Shown in pieces: positions 33,539 through 44,769 of a DNA stretch of 49,500 nucleotides. Every line of letters starts with the position of its first letter. Within the stretch, counting starts at the first letter, position 1. Location: positions 13,625,501 through 13,675,000 of the forward strand of contig NC_135566.1 of assembly GCF_964340395.1 (NCBI RefSeq), in the 5' to 3' direction. The notes below the pieces were generated by a model. That model was given only the letters and a program-made list of their open reading frames with translations, had not been told where the DNA came from and did no database searches. The stretch comes from Glandiceps talaboti (lineage: Eukaryota; Hemichordata; Enteropneusta; Spengelidae). A program made the translations under genes and the position numbers.

Positions 33539-35622
33539 TTCATGTACTTGTAGTGTATAATGGAATGTTCTTTCTGTACGACTGCAAAATTACATGAAGA
33601 GAATGTTTTTCCACACTCCTTGAAAATCTACGCTTTGCATATATTTACATGAGGTGTATCATATCGCCTTTTATCTGATTTGTTTTTGACGAATCCGTGT
33701 TCAACATTGACCATAATACGTAAATCAAAATTGATCCCCTTTTGTTAGAGTAATAGTTGGGATAGACGATACTATTCCAAAAAATGGGGGTGTGACGGCT
33801 TCTAATTTATGAACCCAAAACTATGAATGCTTATAACGCACGTCGCAAGAGTGGTCGAATTTACTAGCAGACACTTTAAAACTACACAAACTCTGCCTTG
33901 CTTCAATTGTTGACATTGTTTGGAAAGCAGAAATTTTTCATTAAACAGGATTTTAGTCACATCTACGTAACTAATGCTATGTTTGAGTAAGGGGATACGG
34001 ACAACAAACAAGAGACTGTTTTCGAAGAAAACTGAGCAGAAATTCAATAATGTTCACGTTAGGCCTACTCATAAAGTTAACGTACTTTTAACAAACACTA
34101 TGAGGGTGAATTGCTTCATTCACCTCAACAGCGTGTTGAGTGAACGTCACACACACACTGCACTGAACCATTAATGTGAAATAATTACCACTTTAAGGAA
34201 ATTTCTTTGAATTATTTGTCAGCTCATCTTTATTCAGTATTGATACCGATTTAATTATGTCGATTTGACAAACTATGATAAACAAGAGAGTCCAGTTGCA
34301 TCCTATACAGCTGACCACGTACTGACAATATTATCACGAGTTTGTATTGTAGTGACTCAGAGTTAAATGGTGTGACATTTCAAAACAATATACAGTTTTC
34401 AATTTATCCTGTAGTATAATCGCTTTTATGTAATGTTCTTAGAGAGAAAAAATATATAATGAATGTAATGTTTAATACAATGAAAACAATATGCTACAAA
34501 GTCACGTTTCGTTAACAACTGTTTGCATGGTAATTTCCAAAGCCTTTCCCGGCCCTGGAAAGGTAATGTTCCTAACCTAAATTACGTCAAATTCGACATC
34601 TCGTTGTTCAAATCCCAGAACAAATTTGGTCTAACTTTCTAGCTATATGCTTAGATTCGAGTCCATGAATAAAAGGAGACAGGCTGAGTTAAACTTCAAA
34701 TTTACAACTTTGGAACCTACTGGCTTCTCAGTAGACTGTCTATTGCACTGTTGAATACATCATTACCTTGTCGTATATCCTAGCCTTCGTATTCTCTGCT
34801 TGTCTTGAGAACATTTTCAAATGATTTTGGTAGCCTCATTCCTCAAAAGTCGTTATTCAGCACCCCATACAGTTAAATTTACATAACCATAATTATTATG
34901 TAAATAATATTTAAATTAACACATGTTTACTTCACGTTTTGCCTTTGCCTCACATAGCGTAATGTGTTTATATTTACATACTGATTCATTCAAATAATGA
35001 CAGTCTGACTAGTTGTGGTGGTAGAAGTGACTGCACACTGTGTTCAACCAGGCTATTGGGCGAAATGTTCAATCGTTATTATCAGCTTTGACAATATAAT
35101 GACGACAGGCGGAGAAAACGAAGGCTAGGAGGTACAATGTATCTCGACTGTGACAGTGCAATAAACAGACTAGTTTCCCAAGGTAGCATACTTTAAACAA
35201 AAACATGAACATTTCTGAATCTAATTACCGATAAAAATTGCATTTCAATCCGTGACACAAATAAATAAACAGAACTGTGTAATTCCATGTTGTACTGTAG
35301 TATCGCAACGATGGTAGTATGGATATTACGCAATATAAACTTTGCCAATTACTAGTATCAGCGAGCTTATGTCACCATCTTCAAGAATCGTTATATTAGA
35401 GTAATTCAAATTGAAAACTCCCGTTGTGTTAGTACCCTCGTCACTATAAGTATACTTCAAAAGTAGTTGTATGATTTACACCATAGTGGAAATGCATAAA
35501 TAATACTTTAAATTTCTCAGGAAATATTTCAATGTGTGTAATTAATGTATTTTCAAGCCAAACTAATTTCTGTGTGATGAATTTTCTGTAATTGGAGCCA
35601 GAGCCATTACATTTTCCCCAGA
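33539..35622. other. Spacer between the two lectin-mucin genes
   Basis: Contains the promoter side of the 30481-33538 gene and the 3' flank of the 35623-38161 gene. I see no exon, no TATA box that I would defend, and no long repeat. Confidence 0.4.
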
Positions 35623-36468
35623 TCAACACGTGGTACTTTGTTCCTTCTCGTTCTCTTTGTTTCGTTTGCGCCGTCTGCCAGCAAGTAGGCATATATCCAA
35701 AATGACAAGTGCTGATGCAATTGTAAGTAAGATTGATGAAAATAGATACGATGGTAAGTTGCGAATTATTTGATCTAACAAAGTATCAGCTTTCAGCGTT
35801 ACTGATGTTGATGTGATGATCTTGGTGGTCTCGTCGCTGATTACCGCTGTTGGAGAAGGTACTTCTACTGTGGTTGGAGGTTGAGTACTTGTAAATGGGG
35901 TTGTTTGAGGCTGTGTGGCTGCGAGTGTGGTTTGTGGTTGACTACTTTGATCTGTCGTTGTTGCTGGCTGTGTGGTTGCAAGTGTGGTTTGTGGCTGTGT
36001 GGTTGCGAGTGTGGTTTGTGGTTGGGTACTTGTAACTGTCGTTGTTTGTGGCTGTGTAGTTGCAAGTGTGGTTTGTGGTTGCGTGGTTGTTAGTGTTGTT
36101 GTTTGTGGTTGTGTGGTTGTTAGTGTTGTTGTTTGTGGTTGTGTGGGTGTAACGCTGTTTGAGGTTGGTTGGGTCGTTGCCAGTCCGGTGGTAGTCTGCG
36201 GTGCTGTCGCCCCTGTCCAAACAAAATGAACATATTTATTGGTATATAAATAGGAGTAAAACTTGTATGGGGTGTTTGGAAGAAAGAGAAGAAGGCTTAA
36301 TTGCGCTACTATTGCTGCAAATGGTGGTGGTTGTGGTCGTGGTGGTGCAGACTCACAAAAAGACCAAGAGACTGGAACACTGGCATGAATGGAAAGGTCT
36401 TTGTTAAGATGAATTCTGGAAGTGCGGTAAGTTCTATACACACATAAAACCTTGTTAAGTTAACATGT

Positions 36469-36566
<98 letters not shown>

Positions 36567-36624
36567 GAGGGAGAGTCAACAGTCAATCGAATGTGTGAGT
36601 TTACTTCAATGTCTCTTTATAGGT

Positions 36625-36704
<80 letters not shown>

Positions 36705-38161
36705 GAGAGAAAGGGAGAGAGAAGGATGGATAGAGAGACAACAGAGCGATAAACAGACAGACAGGCAAACGGACATGCAGATAGACATATTTCTTTTTCA
36801 TGAAATGATATTCAGTGGTTACTCTAGGTCAAGTTATCTGCAAGTATTGGCATTGAAGCGAGATTACATTATCATACACTTAATGCTTTCTTTCGTACCA
36901 CTAACATTTTAAGTCGATATTGTCAACTATTTAAAAATGGGAAGTACTTCCTATCTTGAAACCAGAAGTAGACTATTCTCCCCTGCCAACGAAAGAATAT
37001 GTGTTAAGAGAGTAAATATCTAAGCTAAAAGGTGAACTAACGATTAATAAATTACACACACTCAACGCAAAATCCTGAACGCTAAGAGAAAATTGATAAT
37101 CAGATTACCTGCATCCGGAATCATACATATGTATGGTACTGTCGCCAGACAGTCAGAAGTTACCCAATCATAACTCTGTGTATGGTCCATTAGGACACAC
37201 CGATCTCCTGATGGTTCCCCAGTTGCCCAGCTTGTATATCCAGTGGTGCTTAAAAGTTGGTCATCAACCCATGTGTAGATTGAGGTACCCAAACTGTCAT
37301 AAACTCCAACCCAAAAGTTATTCCCTGCAGTAGCAATGCTGGCCAGGAATGCTTGGTGACCAGCGTCCTCTATAACCGGAAAGTCACCTCCGTCACCCAA
37401 ACACATGATCCGGGACATGAAATAATCAAATATGCCTGGAGTGACAACTTTGTAGCAATAACCACCGCGTCCATACTGCCCTGCAGGACAAGCTGAAATG
37501 TGACATGGATTTTTTTTAAAATTTCAACCTACATTGATATAAATGCTATACCTATATATGTGACACTTAGAGTATAATATTGATAAACTCTGTATTGCAA
37601 AAAAAAAAATGTTGGCTTGGTGTATCCGCATGGATCTAAACACAGAGATAGACACTTTTCAATTCCATCCTAAGAATAACAGAAACACAACACACACAAC
37701 AGGATCCTTTCCCAAATCACATGGAAAAGTGATAACACATCGACTTTCTTTAACACTGCAGTAAAACTTGATGATTTTAATGGTTTCATTTGTTTACTTT
37801 CCAACTGATATCAGCTTCTGCATCCTCACGGTTCGCAGCACCTTATGTATGTAATTGTTTCTTTTGCATTTGGATTTGGCTGAGTGTAGACTGTTCTGTC
37901 ACACAATTGAAAAGCCAAGGCAACATCATTTGTACAGTAACTGTAGATTTTTCAACGCAGGCCTTTTGTTTACCTGTCCAACAGAGTTGACAACGATAAA
38001 CCGGTAAAATGATTATTTACTCATGATCAGAGGACATAAAAAGTAAAATGAGTCGTGAACAAGAAAAATCAAAACTTACCTCCCATACTCAAGGGTAGCA
38101 GACACAGCCAAATGGACACTGTCAGCAATTTACGCAGCATATTTGAGGAATGTAATACCAT
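35623..38161 (-). CDS. C-type lectin / mucin-stalk type I membrane protein (351 aa), tandem paralogue
   Basis: Exons 38080-38161, 37109-37492 and 35623-36212, all phase 1 at junctions, 352 codons in total. The signal peptide includes [16 protein letters not shown]; an internal ATG eight codons in is an alternative start. The lectin domain is very close to its neighbour's ([21 protein letters not shown]) but has EPS and WVTSDC, again without the WND calcium site. The stalk is shorter and more varied ([19 protein letters not shown]). The TM and juxtamembrane segment [20 protein letters not shown] is nearly identical to the neighbour's; the tail is short and basic ([13 protein letters not shown]). 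Intron 2 carries the GA arrays and an FN3K relic on the opposite strand. It probably arose by tandem duplication with the downstream gene. Confidence 0.9.
36303..36427 (+). pseudogene. FN3K exon 1 relic in lectin-mucin intron
   Basis: The 3' part reads [15 protein letters not shown] then a GTAAGT donor, matching FN3K exon 1. Upstream, [15 protein letters not shown] recalls the FN3K Gly-rich loop but lies in another frame, so there is at least one frameshift and a stop. The following 50 bp (GTAAGTTCTATACACACATA to TTTCCGAGAGAG) match the intron after the FN3K-like exon at 598, including the start of the GA repeat. Its closest relative here is therefore that minus-strand exon, not the tandem pair. 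No further FN3K exons are visible nearby. Confidence 0.7.
36470..36715. repeat. Two (GA)n microsatellites
   Basis: GA runs at 36473-36562 and 36627-36700, separated by 60 bp of unique sequence, in intron 2 of the upstream lectin-mucin gene. Confidence 0.95.
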
Positions 38162-39009
38162 TTCTTTAACTAACGTGAACAGTGAACTAAAATGACGACT
38201 CTCCACACGCTCGCCGTTTGATTACAACGGTGACATATCTTTACGTTCCTTAGAAATGTGTACTTCCCCTGGTGTCTATTTGAATGCTCTTGTATCCACG
38301 TATCGCCACGTTTCTTATACTTATCGACGAATTGGCATTTCGTATATGTAAATATTGACCAACCAACCAGTTCAAGTTGAATTAACAGTTGTGCACCAGA
38401 AGAGCAGACGATACCATTATGAAAGGAGGATGTGTGTAACCTTGGCAACGCAAATAAGCTTTGAGAATTACCTAATTGTTATTATTATGACTGTATTAAT
38501 TTTACCAACAATGCAAATAACAAACAACACTAAATAAACACTATTTATAATTGTAATGACACCAGTACCCAAACAACGGCGGAGGTATAAAGCGAACTCA
38601 ATAAGTAACGAACTCAGAATACAACATCGATCTAAAATAAATTGATTGCCGACATCCTTTGAATGACATAGCTTGAAGTCTGTATGCATTGTGTTTGGAC
38701 CGATAATTCGTTGAGTAAACTAATGTTGTCAATATGACATTGTTGTTTTAGTGTAAGCGATTATTGCTAATGGCGAAATAATTCTTTGGGTATATTTTAT
38801 TCCAGTGGCGATGACATCAATTTGATAGGAAATAGTGAACGAACTCCAATCAATACATACCATATGTAGATTCGAACAAGTTTGGTTCTAGAAACATCCA
38901 TAAATTACAACGGTTGGTCTAACCGTAAATTGTCATACAATGTAACCGACCAAACGCCACCCAAAGAATGATAACATGTATTATTTAATTCCCCACCATT
39001 TGTCTTCTT

Positions 39010-39110
39010 TCAGATGATGGAAAGAACGAGTGAATGGGTGCCTTGCCACTACGAGTCGAAGGCGAGTATTTTCAAGCTAAATGAAGAGTATTTTTGAGAA
39101 TAATATCATA
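39010..39110. repeat. Short hairpin repeat, copy 3 (diverged)
   Basis: CCACTACGAGTCGAAGGCGA then GTATTTTCAAGCTAAATGAA resembles the family at 26650, but the arms are more degraded. Confidence 0.35.
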
Positions 39111-39149
39111 CATGTGTTTCAGGAGTAGCTAAACGTTTTAAAGTCAGCT

Positions 39150-39153
39150 TTGT

Positions 39154-39198
<45 letters not shown>

Positions 39199-39690
39199 AA
39201 ATGTTGAAATTAATTCAGCTAATCAACAGATTCAATCAATTATTAAATTAACCAAATGTATATATTAAGGAAAATAACCAAGGGTCATTAATATTCACCT
39301 CCGGCCTGGCTATGATGGCACTAGTAGACGGGTGGGTGGGTGGGTGGGTGGGTGGGTGGGTGAGTGAGTGAGTGAGTGAGTGAGTGAGTGAGTGAGTGAG
39401 TGAGTGAGTGAGTGAGTGAGTGTGAATGAGTGAGTGAGTGAGTGAGTGAGTGAGTGAGAGTGAGTGAGAGCGAGCGAGCGAACGAGCAAGCAGGCAAGCA
39501 AGCAAGATAGTGGTTGTGTATGTGTGCACGTTTATGTATGTATGTATGTATGTATGTATGTATGTATGTATGTATGTATGTATGTATGTATGTGTGTATG
39601 TGTGTGTATGTATGTATGTATGTATGTATGTATGTATGTATGTATGTATGTATGTATGTATGTATGCATGCATGTATGTATGTATGTATG
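39150..39690. repeat. Tetranucleotide arrays: (TTGA)n, (GGTG)n/(GAGT)n, (GTAT)n
   Basis: TTGA at about 39155-39197, GGGT then GAGT at 39330-39478, and GTAT with GTGT islands at 39531-39690. Three adjacent but different arrays lie within 550 bp. Confidence 0.95.
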
Positions 39691-41460
39691 CATGCATGTC
39701 AAACTTGTGTTATGTATGTACAAATGTATTATGTAATGTGTGTCCGTACGTACGTACGTATGTATTTACGTACACGTAACTGCCTAAGTACATATTTACC
39801 TATGTACCTTGATGTATGCATAATTTAGCAGATATGTAGGTATGTACTTTTACTGACACAAGTGTCTTAAACGGTAGCTTGATACTTGTTCTCGCATTAT
39901 TGCGCAAACTTTTATTGCAAGGAAAACATTTCAGTGAATTGAAAAGGACTCAAGTGAACTCAGGTGGATTACGTGACGTTGTGAATGCAATGTTCATATA
40001 TCATACAATTCACTAATCACATTCGATAGAATATCAGAAGTACTTGTTGACTTTATATAGATACAACCAGTTCCTTTTAAACAATCTGGAAACATCTGTT
40101 TTATATCGAACGTTTCGCATTGCGACGCTTTTAAGTAACTGCATGAACAGAGCATTCTCATGAATAATAAAAATCGATTGGGTTTGCATGTTAATTTGGT
40201 TTATTTCAAGATCACTTTCATTGCGATGATGATTCGATTTGTACATCATTGAATCATTTCATGATCAAAACGTGGTCTAAAATAGACATATTGGCTTTAG
40301 TCAAAGCATGAACTACGACTACTTAAGCATCAACAATTTATATAAAACAAGGAACCATTTCCAAAGACGATGATTTTCAATCATTGATTACGTTCAAAAG
40401 ATTCTCTAGGACAAATTTTCTAATTCTAAATAGTTAAGACCGGTTGTTACTCTTTTGAAGTACCAAAGCATTCGCCGGTTATCGAAGGTCGCAAAGTACG
40501 AATTCTTTCAATTGGGATTGGGCGTTGATTTAATCAAGATCAGTTGGTCCGAAAGTTGTGTCTGGTCCGTATGTTATCTGTTAATTACGGCTTTAAATAT
40601 ATGCGTCACTATTTTCTGAGATCTAAGGGTTTTCCCCAAGCCGAGTGCATGTTATCGGAAGCTCGCAAACTGAACCTTTCAGTTGTAATTGAACATCGAT
40701 TGAGTCAACACCTGTCGGTTTGAAAGTTGTGTCTGGTAGGTATGTTATCTGTAAAGCATGATTAATCAAATAAATACGTCATTTTGTTTTCTAGAGATTT
40801 AAGTTTTTTCATGCAATATTTATTCAAACAATACCAAATTTTCCACAAAATATACTGGTTTGTTAAAAAAACATACAAATCACATTATATCTCAAATGAT
40901 AGTCAGCATTCCACTACTCTCATCAAGTGTCTTTATTTTCACTTTTTCCAACAAACACACAAACTAACAAACAAATAAATAAATAAACAAACAATCAAAT
41001 GAGTTCGTACCGACTTAGGGATATTTTTAGGGAGCGGACTCCAAGAAGAATTACTGGCAGTTGATTGGAAGCAAACATCAATAGTTATGGTCAATACTAT
41101 ACACTCTTATTACGATCGTATACCACTACAACAAGTCGTTCACCCACGATATTGCATTTCACTATACAAACTATTTTCATCCTTACAGAAATAAAATCAA
41201 TTATACTAATATATGTTAAAGGCGTTAAAGGTGTACATACTCGATATTTACAAAATGGTCGATTAAATGAAATATATCATATTCTGTAAATGGTATAAAG
41301 TGGACACTGTTAACAAATGGTCTGTGGTACCCATTATAACATTTAAAAAGTAGGAACTTTATTACAAGTGGTTTTCAACAAATATATTTTATTTCCTTTG
41401 GGTACAGATAAAATATACATTCGACGAAAATGACTATTTTTGTCCTGATTTCGTTTCTAC

Positions 41461-41830
41461 TTATAGGTGATAATGTGACAAAACCACTTGACGCGTGAGT
41501 GTTAAGTGTGGCGTATTCGAGGTATTTGCATAAGCGTTTGCAGTGTTCTCTTCATTCGCACTCCTTCCACTAGTACAGTGGGCAGGAAGCTGTAACTGCA
41601 TGAGTGCAACTACCCTTAAGTACCCACACTGGTAGTCGCACGGCATGGAGTTCTGTTATCTTTAACACATGTTTATCCGAAACAGCAAATGTCCGTAAAA
41701 TAATACTGTGCGATCACGTGTGCAAGGAACGATCTCCCTCATTTGCATAACATTTGCATGCAGGTATGCTATCATGTATTGCACCGCAGTATATATATAC
41801 CCACAGTATGCTCGCGCACTGGTGCAAGTG
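41461..41830 (-). repeat. ~400-bp dispersed repeat, third copy (inverted)
   Basis: Reverse complement of the repeat upstream of both FN3K genes: GTTTATCCGAAACAGCAAAT, GTGCAACTACCCTTAAGTAC and a distal TTTGCATGCAGG segment. This copy is outside the FN3K duplication, so the sequence is a mobile family rather than FN3K-specific. Confidence 0.65.
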
Positions 41831-41989
41831 CAACTAATCATTACATTTGTAATAATAATAACATCAGTAAGTTAGTTGTAACGATCATCTTGAATTTAAT
41901 CATTGCAAACATTCAAATGAGACATTTTATTAAAATGTAAAAAAGTCAAATGGTATACTGACCCCTTTAAAATGTATTGCTTTAATTTT

Positions 41990-42150
41990 GAGTCCAGGAT
42001 TTCGGTTAGTTGGCAACAGTGGGCAGAAAGCTGTAACTGCATGAGTGCAACTACCCTTAAGTACCCACACTGGTACTCGCACGGCATGGAGTTCTGTTAT
42101 TTTTAAAACATGTTTATTCGAAATAGCAAATGTCCGTAAAATAATACCAG
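41990..42150 (-). repeat. ~400-bp dispersed repeat, fourth (partial) copy
   Basis: GGGCAGAAAGCTGTAACTGC to GTCCGTAAAATAATACC repeats 41579-41706 with few changes, about 440 bp further on in the same orientation. Confidence 0.7.
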
Positions 42151-43596
42151 TATAGTTGGTATTGTTTACAAGTTGAGAGAAAGACTGCATGCGAAATATC
42201 GTAATTAAAGCAAATAAAACAATCTCATTTTAGGCTTCAAAGGAGCGCTATAAATGACAATGGCGCATAATGCAATCGCTTTGCTTGAGTATTGCGGGTT
42301 GTATTCGTCTGCAAACTCCTGTTATGTTCCAAGGGTGCAAACTTTTACATACAGCAGACGTAAAAAAATCACTAATACAAGACAATGTTTTAAATCTCAA
42401 ACATTTAACATACAAAATATTTCTAGAGCAAATATATAGTTGGCAATTGTTTGAACGGGGAACTTTTCCTTTTACTCGTACAACTTTAAAGTTTATAACT
42501 AATTTCGATGACGCAACCCAGCATCACTAACTTTGTACTTTAAATTACGGCAAACGCGTACATTTTAATGATTATTACTATATATAAAGACATTTGAATG
42601 ATCACAGTTAAACTTACTCAATCAAAACTGCGAATATCAAAGCCATATGGAAATTGAAAAATAATTATAAATATCATAATTGGTAAAATTGCATTTGACT
42701 CCAGAATTTCATTTTCATTTTTCAGGGAACATTCAAATTTATTCCCAGCAACATACGATCGATTCCGTCTATTTTGTAGAATATGTTCCGCCAATACTGG
42801 CCTTTTTTCATTTGCAATTCAAACACAAATGGTTCTCTACCCCTATCAAGTATGCATGTTTTATAAATATAATCAAATATGTAAAAAAAAAATGGTATAT
42901 CTTATCCGATTTTAGAGATATATAATTCCAGTATAAATATATATTATTAAAAGTGATATCATTAATAAAGCAAGAAACTTAATATATATGGTCCATATAA
43001 AGTAAAAAGTTTAAAATAGGAAACGTTAGCATCATGTACCTTGTGACCAACGTTTTACAGTACCACTGACATTAAATATTTTCATTTAAACGACAATTTG
43101 TAAAACAATTGTACCTAACACATTTTTCATAATAATCATCTGTTAAAAAAACCCACTCCGATGCCAAATGATTATGTAGACAGCCGATTGTAGAATATAT
43201 CAGCAGTTGATACAAAGGCACGTGATACGATATGAAGTAATGTTTCAGACAACGAACTGAAATTGTTTAAATGCGAATATTTGAGTTCTTTTCTTCGAAA
43301 CCCTTGGCATGGATTTTGGATGAATATAATATCACCAGAAATGAGCTTCTTCGAACGATCGTATAAACACAAGTCATTCGAATGTGATAACATATATAGC
43401 GGTGCATGGTGATTTAAAAGTTTACAACTGGGTTTTCATTTATCAGTTTATCATTATCTCGATCGACAACCATTTTCACCTTGTTTTCTCCGTATGTAAT
43501 CTTACAATGTAGTAATACTGACCGTGTTAAAGGTATAGTTTTGCACCCAAACACTCACATTTGAGTTTTCAGAAAGAAGGCACGAGTTAATATTAT

Positions 43597-44616
43597 CTAG
43601 CGGTGAACGGTGTTTTGGAATGGCATGTTCCCTCTGGCGCTCTCTGTCACTGAAATATCCGCAACAGCATTTTTTTTGCCTTTGGAACAGAAAACTGTAA
43701 CGAAACCTTTCCTGAAATGATCACTCATGAAAGCATACACGAACGGATTATAACACGAATTTGAATAGCCCAAGACTACAAAGAGAAGGAAATAGGGCGA
43801 ATCCAAAGTAATTAGGGGGGCATTGAATTGATTAGAGAGATATATAATATGCACAGGTGCCCAGCAAACGTTGAACAGAACGCTGATGAAAATTAGCAAG
43901 GACACCATCTTGCGTCGAGTATGCAACAACCTTCTAGCAGGGGCATTAACTGCTTGGCTATCATTGGATAAACTTTGTGCATGTTTCTTTAGATGTCTTA
44001 ACATCTTGAAGTATGCTACCAGCAGCAATAGTAAAGGGATGAGGTATGTGGCCAAGAAATTTATAATGGCCACAAACCTTTTGAAGGTGTAATTTGGAAA
44101 ACCATCAACGCAAGTGCCATCTTCGAATTTAAATCTGTATAGTGCAAAACTTTCGCAAAGGAATGCGGTTATCCAAACACCGGCGAGTATGATGCGAGCT
44201 TTAAATTTGGTGAAATAGACTTTGTGTTTGACAGCATAGACGATCGCAAGAAGTCGCTCTGCTGTCACCGCCATCAAGTTGAATACTGACGCTTTCACGC
44301 ACATCCATGTGAGGGCGTCCGATTCAAACATCGAACAATACACTTTACCAGCAATACCATCACCAATGGGGATCTTGATAACTTTGACGAAAAACATCAA
44401 AGATGAAATCAGATCAGCTATGGCGAGACTGACTATGAAACAGTTTGTTATCGTTCTCAGTTTCTTTATAGACAGAAATACGACGCAGACGAAGAAATTA
44501 CCAACAAAGCCAGCTATGCCGATATTCAGTAATGCAATGTCTATCCATGTCCAAGATGACGAATGGACCGATTTGAATACTGGTGGTGATGATGTAGAGT
44601 TAGGCGTTGTGTTCAT
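43597..44616 (-). CDS. Class A (rhodopsin-like) GPCR, probable neuropeptide receptor, intronless (339 aa)
   Basis: Plasma-membrane seven-helix receptor. Visible landmarks: N-terminal NTT and NST glycosylation sites; TM1 GFVGN (Asn40); TM2 LAIADL (Asp68); Cys94 pairing with Cys169 in loop 2; ER at the DRY position (Glu120-Arg121); TM4 Trp148; TM5 Pro194; TM6 FNVCWAP (Cys251, Trp252, Pro254); TM7 NSCYNPFVYAF (NPxxY, 290-294); and a possible palmitoyl Cys310 before a Lys-rich tail. I chose the ATG at 44616 (context ACCATGA, and the N-terminus then suits the family). The frame is open to an upstream ATG at 44769, which would add 51 residues including a hydrophobic stretch. The ligand class cannot be named; the overall pattern suits peptide receptors. 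Confidence 0.92.
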   Translation of the reverse strand: MNTTPNSTSSPPVFKSVHSSSWTWIDIALLNIGIAGFVGNFFVCVVFLSIKKLRTITNCFIVSLAIADLISSLMFFVKVIKIPIGDGIAGKVYCSMFESDALTWMCVKASVFNLMAVTAERLLAIVYAVKHKVYFTKFKARIILAGVWITAFLCESFALYRFKFEDGTCVDGFPNYTFKRFVAIINFLATYLIPLLLLLVAYFKMLRHLKKHAQSLSNDSQAVNAPARRLLHTRRKMVSLLIFISVLFNVCWAPVHIIYLSNQFNAPLITLDSPYFLLFVVLGYSNSCYNPFVYAFMSDHFRKGFVTVFCSKGKKNAVADISVTESARGNMPFQNTVHR

Positions 44617-44769
44617 GGTTGCGTCCTTGATGCATATTACAAACAAAATCAGATATTGCAGCAGCGCCCTCTGGAAAGGTAGAGCCAACAGTTTGGAGTT
44701 TACCAATGCGGTTACATGTTTCCTCCAGTTTCTGTGAAAAGACAATGAAGACGGTAACGATGTTTTCAA

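Larger units (their letters stand above)
39700..43590. other. Intergenic, repeats only
   Basis: Apart from the repeat copies at 41461-41830 and 41990-42150, this is AT-rich sequence with no supported gene. A duplicated short phrase (GAAAGTTGTGTCTGGT at about 40551 and 40721, followed by GTATGTTATCTGT) hints at a local ~170-bp repeat. Confidence 0.45.

Noticed and set aside
39248-39828. Frames of ~90-149 codons on both strands
   Set aside because: Produced by tetranucleotide arrays.
44279-44737. 152-codon plus-strand frame
   Set aside because: Antisense of the GPCR coding region, with no family features.
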